From: Pontibacillus yanchengensis
GTDB taxonomy: Bacteria; Bacillota; Bacilli; Bacillales; BH030062
Length of the DNA: 64,000 nt
Assembly (NCBI RefSeq): GCF_009856295.1
Contig: NZ_WMEU01000008.1
Coordinates: 54,371-118,370, forward strand
Direction of reading: 5' to 3'
Positions 11,932 through 18,405 of this stretch are shown piece by piece. The translations under genes were made by a program, and so were the position numbers. The notes beneath the pieces are model-generated. The model was given only the letters and a program-made list of their open reading frames with translations. It did not search any database and was not told the DNA's origin. Position 1 is the first letter of the stretch. Every line of letters starts with the position of its first letter.

Positions 11932-12345
11932 ATGAAAGCCCCTATCTTTGAATTACAAGACATGAATGGAGAAATATATAGTTTAGAAGATGATTTAGGG
12001 AATAATGTTGTGCTTACATTCTGGACGTCATGGTGTCCTGATAGCGGTAGAGATTTACCCAAAAAAGAGCAACTTTTCCAATCAATGGACCATGATAAAG
12101 TAAAAATGATTACGATAAATGTCGTGGGAAGAGAACGAAATGCCCAAGAAGGCATCGATTATGCAAATAAATTTTTGACGCAACCCATACTTTTTGACAA
12201 AGGAACAGAAATATATGACGCTTACAACTGCCAGGGTGTACCTACCACGGTCCTTATTAATAGAAATGGTGAGATTGTCAAACAGTTTGGTGACCAAGCA
12301 CAGTTCCTGGAAATCGTTGAAGCTATTGGAAGTAAACTTGTCTAA
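11932..12345 (+). CDS. TlpA/ResA-like thioredoxin-fold protein with CPDS active site
   Basis: A 137-residue redoxin-like protein. It starts at the ATG behind AAAGGAG (a TTG two codons earlier is in frame but too close to the site). The fold is clear: PIFELQDMNGE, VVLTFWTSWCPDSGRDLP, the central INVVGRERN, and VPTTVLINRNGEIV with the cis-proline loop. The usual WCxxC becomes W34-C35-P-D-S38, so the second active-site cysteine is replaced by serine. There is no signal peptide or membrane anchor, so it is probably cytoplasmic. Classical dithiol reductase activity is unlikely; a monothiol or peroxidase-like role is an inference. It is monocistronic and convergent with the following gene. Confidence 0.85.
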   Translation: MKAPIFELQDMNGEIYSLEDDLGNNVVLTFWTSWCPDSGRDLPKKEQLFQSMDHDKVKMITINVVGRERNAQEGIDYANKFLTQPILFDKGTEIYDAYNCQGVPTTVLINRNGEIVKQFGDQAQFLEIVEAIGSKLV

Positions 12346-12669
12346 TCAAGCAGACAAGTGAAAAAGTGCCTCAATCAATAAAACATCTTTATATCGCCCA
12401 TTCATTTTTATTAAATGTTTGGGCACCTTTAATAACTTTATTTCGCCACTCCATATTAGCTGTAACGTATAGCTATCTGCTTCAACGATTACCTGAACGT
12501 TCCTACCTTTTATATCATGAAGTAAGCATTTTCCATTCTCTATTTCTAAACAAATCTGCTCACAATTACTATAAAACGAAACCACCAATGATCTATCATG
12601 TAATAAAGGACCTAAATCATTACGCTTTTCTACCCTATCCAACCACGCATACAACTCCTTGGCATTCAT
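12346..12669 (-). CDS. yusD: Conserved hypothetical protein in the yusD position
   Basis: A 107-residue soluble protein starting at MNAKELYAWLDRVEKRN, with AAAGGAGAGG 5 nt upstream of the chosen ATG (an in-frame start seven codons earlier overlaps that site). It has a short alpha-helical N-terminus and a beta-rich middle (SLVVSFYSNCEQICLEIENG). Its stop codon touches the stop of the convergent redoxin gene. The position between metN and yusE equals yusD in B. subtilis, which is the basis for the symbol; the function is unknown. Confidence 0.7.
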   Translation of the reverse strand: MNAKELYAWLDRVEKRNDLGPLLHDRSLVVSFYSNCEQICLEIENGKCLLHDIKGRNVQVIVEADSYTLQLIWSGEIKLLKVPKHLIKMNGRYKDVLLIEALFHLSA

Positions 12670-12715
12670 TGGCCCTCTCCTTTTTATCAAAAGTAAAGAA
12701 ATTATAAGTTCTGGC

Positions 12716-12955
12716 GCTTACATGTCTAGCTCTTGAGCCCAGCAACTAGCAAACTTCCTGCCCGTCCTTACGATAAGTCAACATCGAATCGTTTTACTCT
12801 TCTTGTGTTTCCTTTCGGCCTACACGACGTAGGTTGGTTCGATGTTGCTGCGTGACGCAGCGGTCTTAATTGAACTTCCATCATTCCAGAATTCACTCTA
12901 ACTCACAGGAAGACAGTTTGTACGGTGCTAGACGGGCTCTTACGCTTTTATTTGA
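12716..12955. repeat. Small dispersed intergenic repeat, full composite copy
   Basis: The left half (TAGCTCTTGAGCCCAGCAAC ... CGATAAGTCAACATCGAATCG) is the reverse complement of the right half of the copy at 20941-21137. The right half contains the shared core in the same orientation: GGCCTACACGACGTAGG, then a stem GTTGCTGCG/CGCAGCGG enclosed by GGTTC...GAACTTCC. A later AGCTC-type end (GATGTCTAGCTCC) occurs near 12955. Base-paired stems are kept although the bases differ between copies. Confidence 0.75.
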
Positions 12956-13238
12956 TGTCTAGCTCCATTGCTTTTGTTATTAGCTTACTGCTTGTAATTC
13001 TCTACAAAAATATAATATCCTCTTTGGTTCATAACAATTTAAAAACTTCTCGCAAACCCAGTCGAAATATTTCCCGAGAAATATATAATCAACCTATATT
13101 TTGTCGCAAATGAAAGAATATCCCCCTATATTGTAAAGAGTTCAACTATTCCAATGTTACATTATCCAGAAGAAATAAGGTGTTTTACAGATATACACAC
13201 CGACTATAACCTTCCTAGTAATCACTTTTGACAATACA
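12956..13238. other. Gene-poor AT-rich spacer
   Basis: Between the repeat and the yusE terminator there is no convincing gene. A 62-codon frame (12925-13113) with a hydrophobic middle starts inside the repeat, has no ribosome site and ends without a terminator, so I do not call it. Confidence 0.5.
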
Positions 13239-13275
13239 AAAGAGCATCGAACTACTCTAGAATTCGATGCTCTTT
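13239..13275 (-). terminator. Terminator of yusF-yusE (GAGCATCGAA type)
   Basis: AAAGAGCATCGAA pairs with TTCGATGCTCTTT around a 10-nt loop, 20 bp downstream of the yusE stop. The same stem sequence recurs in terminators at 38611 and 42430. Confidence 0.85.
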
Positions 13276-13295
13276 CTAATCAAGTCATGACGTTA

Positions 13296-13613
13296 TCATA
13301 CTTCTTCATATTCACTTACCTTTTGATACATGTATGGCACAGAGTGAAAGGCATACACTTTCTCCTCGACATCCATTCCATCGGTAATCAGTAAACAAGG
13401 GACACTTTCAATTTGAAACGTATGCATGAAATTTGGGTGGATGGATGCGTTTAACTCATTAAATGTGAGCTCTGTTTTGGTAGCTTCGAGTGTTTCTAAC
13501 ATCTTCCTGGCAATGTGGCATGTACCACAAAAAGGACTATGAATAAATGTCATTTCATAAGCTTTGGAACTTTTCTGCAATGCTTGAAGAGGATCTTCTT
13601 CTAAAAGTTGCAT
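13296..13613 (-). CDS. yusE: Thioredoxin-like protein YusE
   Basis: A 105-residue thioredoxin-fold protein with the active site SPFCGTCHIARKML (Cys-Gly-Thr-Cys near residues 29-32) and ESVPCLLITDG with the cis-proline loop. It is probably a cytoplasmic disulfide reductase or a dedicated partner; the substrate is unknown. It follows the toprim gene by 18 bp and occupies the position of yusE in the B. subtilis yus cluster. Confidence 0.85.
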   Translation of the reverse strand: MQLLEEDPLQALQKSSKAYEMTFIHSPFCGTCHIARKMLETLEATKTELTFNELNASIHPNFMHTFQIESVPCLLITDGMDVEEKVYAFHSVPYMYQKVSEYEEV

Positions 13614-13631
13614 AGTTATATCACCTTTATC

Positions 13632-13982
13632 TTACGTCAAAAAAATTGGATCTACTGAAATATGTCTACTCACTAATGCTGAGGCTAATTCTGGCTCAGG
13701 AGTTGCCGCCACTTCTCTAAAGGACTTATCAATGTATATGTGCTCTGCATGTGGTAATTCAAATGAGAGTTGTTTTCGTAATTTATGACCAGAGTCGTCT
13801 TCATCTACAAGAATATAAACATTTTTATTATCAAGATCATATTCCAATATTAATTCTTCAAGTCTTTCGATACCAAGTGTTCCATTCGTACAAATGATAT
13901 CAACTTGCTCATTTAAAATTTTTTGAATTTGTTTCTTATCTGTTCTACCTTCCACAATTATCACTTTATTCAACTCAGCCAT
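13632..13982 (-). CDS. yusF: Toprim-domain protein YusF
   Basis: A 116-residue stand-alone toprim domain, related to the small ribonuclease M5-like group. Visible motifs are VIIVEGRTDKKQI (conserved Glu) and VYILVDEDDSGHKLRKQL (the DxD metal site). I start at MAELNKVI because the AGGTGATGAAT site is correctly spaced for that ATG; two earlier in-frame starts overlap it. Toprim proteins of this size act on RNA or DNA phosphodiesters, but the YusF substrate is unknown. It is co-directional with yusE. Confidence 0.85.
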   Translation of the reverse strand: MAELNKVIIVEGRTDKKQIQKILNEQVDIICTNGTLGIERLEELILEYDLDNKNVYILVDEDDSGHKLRKQLSFELPHAEHIYIDKSFREVAATPEPELASALVSRHISVDPIFLT

Positions 13983-14129
13983 ATTCATCACCTGTTCTCT
14001 ACTTTTCTCTTTCCTTAAGTTTATGATGTTATGAACAATAATTCCAATAAAAAATACACTTTTGAGGAAAAGAATGAGAATCGTTTTATCTTAAGATAAG
14101 TAGCATAAATCATTTATTTGATTATAAGA

Positions 14130-14155
14130 AATGGCAGTGGATTTCCACTGCCAAT
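14130..14155 (-). terminator. Hairpin terminator, GGCAGTGG stem
   Basis: GGCAGTGG and CCACTGCC form a perfect stem immediately after the stop codon of the 58-residue gene; the following complementary-strand tract is only moderately T-rich. Confidence 0.65.
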
Positions 14156-14159
14156 CTTA

Positions 14160-14336
14160 TTAACACCATCCATTTTCATCGTCACAATCCACATATTGGC
14201 GTACTTTAGCAGGTTCAGCAGTACCTCTCCAGCTTTCTTTCGCCTTGTTGGATACATTATTTTGAAAAGATGAACGGTTTTTAACTGTTTGTTTCGTAGT
14301 CTGTTGTTTCGAATTACGATTTTCTTCAGCATCCAT
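14160..14336 (-). CDS. Small hydrophilic protein (58 residues), yusG position
   Basis: The frame starts at an ATG behind GAGGGGTGA and encodes MDAEENRNSKQQTTKQ, a Ser/Asn/Lys-rich middle, RGTAEPAKVRQYVDC and an acidic end finishing in GWC. It ends in TAA beside a hairpin terminator. A longer overlapping frame (14114-14353) also exists but has no ribosome site and odd composition, so I regard it as non-coding. The gene sits between yusF and gcvH, where B. subtilis has yusG, but I cannot claim homology. Two acidic-flanked cysteines near the C-terminus are notable; function unknown. Confidence 0.7.
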   Translation of the reverse strand: MDAEENRNSKQQTTKQTVKNRSSFQNNVSNKAKESWRGTAEPAKVRQYVDCDDENGWC

Positions 14337-14390
14337 AGCAAATCACCCCTCATACATAGGGTATCCGTTTTACTATAGACTATGTTTTAA

Positions 14391-14774
14391 TTAATCTTCA
14401 TCAATCATTTCTTTGTATTGTTCATCAGACATTAATTCTTCAAGCTCAGACATATCAGAAGGCTCAACAAGAATCATCCAAGCTTTGTCATATGGAGATT
14501 CATTTACAAATTCCGGACTGTCATCTAACTCGTCATTAACTCCGACAACTTTTCCACTTAGTGGAGCATATAGTTCAGAAACTGTTTTTACAGATTCAAC
14601 GCTACCAAAAGGATCATCTGATTTAATTGTGTCGCCTACTTCTGGTAATTCAACAAATACGATATCGCCTAATTCAGATTGAGCGTGGCTCGTAATCCCG
14701 ATACGTACTTTATCTCCTTCTACTTTGACCCATTCGTGCTCTTCGGAATAATACAATTCTTTTGGTACACTCAT
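14391..14774 (-). CDS. gcvH: Glycine cleavage system H protein
   Basis: A 127-residue lipoyl-domain protein. The lipoylated lysine is Lys63 in [12 protein letters not shown], within the barrel-sandwich fold that starts [16 protein letters not shown]. It carries the aminomethyl group between the P, T and L proteins; in Bacilli it is also the lipoyl-relay donor for the 2-oxo acid dehydrogenases. It stands alone here, away from gcvT/gcvP, as in B. subtilis. The start has a GGAGGG site. Length and motifs are normal. Confidence 0.97.
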   Translation of the reverse strand: MSVPKELYYSEEHEWVKVEGDKVRIGITSHAQSELGDIVFVELPEVGDTIKSDDPFGSVESVKTVSELYAPLSGKVVGVNDELDDSPEFVNESPYDKAWMILVEPSDMSELEELMSDEQYKEMIDED

Positions 14775-14847
14775 GTTAAACCCTCCATTTTCTGCTTTTC
14801 ATTTCTAATTTATTAAACATGGCTCAAGAAGCCAAATGTTTTGCTCA

Positions 14848-15204
14848 TTATTTCCAAGTATTTTCAAACGTATCTTCTTTAAAACCAACCGTGACTCGAT
14901 GACCATCTGTCACAATTGGACGTTTTAGCAACATACCATCAGAAGCCAACCATTTCGCCATTTCATCCTCATTTGCATCCGCTAGCTTTTCTTTTAACCC
15001 TAGTTCACGGTATTTCTTGCCGCTGGTATTAAAGAACTTTTTTACAGGAAGACCGCTTTGGCTGATCAAAGATTTAATTTCCTCTTTAGACGGTGGATGC
15101 TCCACAATATGTACAGGTTCATATTCGACGTTATGGTTATCCAACCAATTTTTTGCTTTTTTACACGTACCACATTGAGGATACCAATAAAATGTTAATG
15201 CCAT
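14848..15204 (-). CDS. yusI: ArsC/Spx-family thioredoxin-fold protein YusI
   Basis: A 118-residue ArsC/Spx-family protein. The N-terminal redox motif is YPQCGTCKKAKNWL (CxxC near residues 10-13), then VEYEPVHIVEHPPSKEEI, FFNTSGKKYRELGLK and LLKRPIVTDG, the conserved ArsC-family pattern. The start at MALTFYWYP is chosen because AAAGGAGGG is 6 nt upstream; an earlier in-frame ATG is inside that site. It lacks the Spx contacts with RNA polymerase that I can recognise, so a reductase-like role is more likely. Synteny with yusI supports the name. Confidence 0.88.
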   Translation of the reverse strand: MALTFYWYPQCGTCKKAKNWLDNHNVEYEPVHIVEHPPSKEEIKSLISQSGLPVKKFFNTSGKKYRELGLKEKLADANEDEMAKWLASDGMLLKRPIVTDGHRVTVGFKEDTFENTWK

Positions 15205-15365
15205 CAACATCCCTCCTTTTCTATGGATGTTCATATTTTACCATAGATCTATGCCTCATCCTAATAACAGGAACATGAAAAAAAGAATAATGCATGAGGG
15301 AATTTATAGCTCTTTTTTGGTATTACCATTCTTATATGAATTAAAACCTATTTATCCTTGTTTTT

Positions 15366-15400
15366 AAAAAACAAGGTAGGCTCTCAATAGGAGCCTACCT
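15366..15400 (-). terminator. Terminator of the fadNAE operon
   Basis: GGTAGGCTC and GAGCCTACC form a strong stem, followed on the complementary strand by TTGTTTTTTAAAAA, 11 bp beyond the fadE stop. Confidence 0.9.
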
Positions 15401-15410
15401 CAACGGTCAA

Positions 15411-17195
15411 TTAACCCACATATTTTTCTTCATTAATGACAGTAGCTGCAACTTCACGCTTCTTCGTGATGACGTTAATTGGAGTGTGACGAGTCAACTT
15501 ACGTAAGGCGGATAGCATCATACGCAAGGAATCTCCTTCTTCACTTGCAATTAACGTTTCTTTAGCATGAGCTTCGATACGGTTAAATGCTTCTTGAACG
15601 TACACCTGCGTCATTAGAAGTTTTTGTTTGTTTTTCTCTTCACCTGTTTTCTGAATAGCTTTTTCAGTTCGTAACACTGTCGATTCCATATTATAGATTT
15701 CTCCAACAATATCAGCAATGTTAACTAAGATTTCCTGTTCATTTTCAAGTTTTTCACCATATTTCTGTGCAGCCAAACCTGCTGCTAATAAGCCTATTTT
15801 CTTTGCATTCTTTAATAAATACTTTTCTTGCTCTAATGTTTCCGTTCCTGGTTCTTCAGGCATCATCATCATTAATTCTTCCTGTAAGCTTTCGGCTTTT
15901 TGAAGAAGAGGAAGTTCGCCTTTCATTGCTTTCTTCATTAGTGTTCCAGGTACGATCATGCGATTTATTTCGTTGGTACCTTCAAAGATACGGTTAATAC
16001 GAGAATCACGGTAGATTCGTTCTACTTCATACTCTTGCATAAAGCCATAACCACCATGTAGCTGTACTGCTTCATCAGAAACATAATCCAATAGCTCTGT
16101 GCCAAATACTTTTGTGAGAGAGCACTCGATTGCATATTCTGCAATTGCTTTTGCTACCTCTTTCCCATCTTTAAGCTCCTCATCAGACAACTTACCCATA
16201 CGTTGTTCAAATAACCCAACTGTACGGTACACTGCACTCTCATTGGCATAAATATTCGAAGCCATCGTACCTAATTTTTCTTGACTTAGTGGGAAACTTG
16301 AAATTGCTGTTTTAAATTGCTTCCGCTGATTCGCATATTTAACTGCTAATTCAAGAGCTCGTTTAGAACTACCAACGCCCCCAATTGCAAGCTTGTAACG
16401 ACCAACATTTAAGATATTGAAAGCAATGATATGACCTTTACCAATCTCTCCAAGTACATTTTCTTTTGGGACTTCTGCATCCTCAAGAATTAACGTACGA
16501 GTAGAGGAACTCTTAATCCCCATCTTTTTCTCTTCAGGGCCTGTAGAAACACCTGGATAATCACGCTCAACTATAAAAGCTGTAAATTTATCGCCATCAA
16601 TTTTGGCATAGACTACAAACACATCCGCAAAGGCTGAATTTGTGATCCATTGCTTTTCACCGTTCAAAATATAGTGTGTACCTGCATCATTCAGTTTAGC
16701 TGTCGTCTTAGCGCCAAGTGCATCCGAACCTGAACCTGGTTCAGTTAGAGCGTATGCGGCAAGTTTTTCTCCCGTTGCTAACTTAGGTAGATATTTTTGT
16801 TTTTGATCTTCGTCTCCAAAGAACACAATAGGTAATGAACCAATACCTACGTGTGCCCCATGAGTAACGGAAAAGCCTCCTGCTCGCGAGAACTTCTCTG
16901 TGATAAGAGAGGAGCTAATCTTATCTAAACCTAATCCTCCATACTCTTCTGGAACATCTGCACCTAACAGGCCTAATTCTCCTGCTTGCTTTAATAGAGC
17001 TACGGAATGTTCAAATTCATGATTTTCAAGATTTTCAATTTTAGGAACAACTTCACCTAAAACAAAATCTTCTGCAGTCTTCGCAATCATCCAATGTTCG
17101 TCTGAAAAATCCTCCGGTGTAATAACATCATCAGCCGTTAAATCCTCTACTAAAAAGCCCCCGCCTTTAAAAACTTTCTCTTTTGTTTCACTCAT
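15411..17195 (-). CDS. fadE: Acyl-CoA dehydrogenase FadE
   Basis: A 594-residue acyl-CoA dehydrogenase catalysing the first, FAD-dependent step of fatty acid beta-oxidation. Domains: N-terminal helical (about 30-145), beta middle with LTEPGSGSDA, and the C-terminal helical domain with the family pattern EAVQLHGGYGFMQEYEVERIYRDSRINRIFEGTNEI, plus an extra C-terminal helical part (about 420-594) typical of the FadE/YusJ long type. The start has AGGAGG. Third gene of fadN-fadA-fadE, 13 bp after fadA, under a FadR operator located upstream of fadN. Confidence 0.96.
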   Translation of the reverse strand: MSETKEKVFKGGGFLVEDLTADDVITPEDFSDEHWMIAKTAEDFVLGEVVPKIENLENHEFEHSVALLKQAGELGLLGADVPEEYGGLGLDKISSSLITEKFSRAGGFSVTHGAHVGIGSLPIVFFGDEDQKQKYLPKLATGEKLAAYALTEPGSGSDALGAKTTAKLNDAGTHYILNGEKQWITNSAFADVFVVYAKIDGDKFTAFIVERDYPGVSTGPEEKKMGIKSSSTRTLILEDAEVPKENVLGEIGKGHIIAFNILNVGRYKLAIGGVGSSKRALELAVKYANQRKQFKTAISSFPLSQEKLGTMASNIYANESAVYRTVGLFEQRMGKLSDEELKDGKEVAKAIAEYAIECSLTKVFGTELLDYVSDEAVQLHGGYGFMQEYEVERIYRDSRINRIFEGTNEINRMIVPGTLMKKAMKGELPLLQKAESLQEELMMMMPEEPGTETLEQEKYLLKNAKKIGLLAAGLAAQKYGEKLENEQEILVNIADIVGEIYNMESTVLRTEKAIQKTGEEKNKQKLLMTQVYVQEAFNRIEAHAKETLIASEEGDSLRMMLSALRKLTRHTPINVITKKREVAATVINEEKYVG

Positions 17196-17208
17196 ACTGT
17201 TTCCTCCT

Positions 17209-18384
17209 CTATATTAGTTCAAAGACTCCAGCAGCGCCCATTCCGCCACCAATACACATTGTTACAACACCAAATTGTTCATTACGACGTTTCATTTCAT
17301 GAATTAAACTCAACGTAAGCTTTGTACCTGTACAGCCTAGCGGATGACCAAGTGCAATGGCTCCACCATTTACATTGACTTTATCTTCATCTAGCCCAAG
17401 CTCTCGAATTACTTGAATGGACTGCGAAGCAAAGGCTTCATTCAATTCAAATAGTCCAATGTCTTGCTGACTCAGTCCTGCTAGTTTAAGCGCTTTAGGA
17501 ATCGCTTCTACAGGACCCACTCCCATGATTTCTGGTGCTACACCAGCTACCGCAAATGAATGAAATTTCACTAAAGGCGTTAAGCCTTCTGCTAGTGCTT
17601 TTTCCTTTTCCATAACTAGTACAGAAGCAGCTCCATCACTCATTTGGGAAGAGTTTCCTGCTGTAACAGATCCATTAACCTTGAAAGCAGGCTTCAGTTT
17701 TGCAAGTGTTTCTAAGCTTGTTCCAGCTCTGACTCCTTCATCTACACTAAATTGACGTTCATTTTCCTTTATTTTGTTATCAGACCCTATGCTTCTCTCT
17801 ATGACATCTACTGGAACAACTTCTTCGTTGAACTTACCTTCTTGAATCGCTTTTGCAGCTTTTTCATGACTTCGAACAGCAAAGGCATCCTGTTCTTCTC
17901 TAGATATTTCAAAACGTTTCGCTACCTCTTCGGCGGTATAGCCCATACCCATATAATATTCTGGTGCTTGTTCCACTAGCTTTACATTTGGTTTTACAAC
18001 ATGCCCAGGAACAGGTACTAGACTCATAGATTCTGCTCCACCAGCAATAATCGTGTCACTGTAACCTAGCATAATTCGCTCAGCAGCATAGGCTATACTT
18101 TGTAACCCACTTGAACAATAACGATTAATGGTAATGGCCGGTACAGAATTTGGTAGACCCGCTAAAGCTGAGATGCTACGAGCCATATTTGTTCCTTGCT
18201 CAGCTTCTGGAATGGCACAGCCAATAATGACATCATCAATATTACCTTCGTATCCGCCTGCCCTATTCAATGTTTCTCGAATAGTTAAAGCAGCTAAATC
18301 ATCGGGACGAGTATTCTTAAGTGTCCCTCTATTTGCTTTTCCTACAGGTGTTCGCGCACCTGCAACGATGACAGCTTCCTTCAC
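17209..18384 (-). CDS. fadA: Acetyl-CoA C-acyltransferase (3-ketoacyl-CoA thiolase) FadA
   Basis: A 391-residue thiolase that performs the last, cleaving step of beta-oxidation. The nucleophile Cys90 lies in INRYCSSGLQSI; the histidine in GGAIALGHPLGCTG and the second cysteine in VVTMCIGGGMGAA complete the active site. It starts at GTG behind GGGGGAAG and follows fadN by 21 bp. Length is typical. Part of the operon fadNAE. Confidence 0.97.
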   Translation of the reverse strand: MKEAVIVAGARTPVGKANRGTLKNTRPDDLAALTIRETLNRAGGYEGNIDDVIIGCAIPEAEQGTNMARSISALAGLPNSVPAITINRYCSSGLQSIAYAAERIMLGYSDTIIAGGAESMSLVPVPGHVVKPNVKLVEQAPEYYMGMGYTAEEVAKRFEISREEQDAFAVRSHEKAAKAIQEGKFNEEVVPVDVIERSIGSDNKIKENERQFSVDEGVRAGTSLETLAKLKPAFKVNGSVTAGNSSQMSDGAASVLVMEKEKALAEGLTPLVKFHSFAVAGVAPEIMGVGPVEAIPKALKLAGLSQQDIGLFELNEAFASQSIQVIRELGLDEDKVNVNGGAIALGHPLGCTGTKLTLSLIHEMKRRNEQFGVVTMCIGGGMGAAGVFELI

Positions 18385-18405
18385 AGTTCTTCCCCCTTAT
18401 CGCAA

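Noticed and set aside
12925..13113. 62-codon frame with a hydrophobic stretch
   Set aside because: It starts within a dispersed repeat, has no ribosome site, and no terminator or homologue pattern.
14114..14353. 79-codon frame overlapping the 58-residue gene
   Set aside because: No ribosome site of its own and unnatural composition; the other phase has a good site and ends at the terminator.
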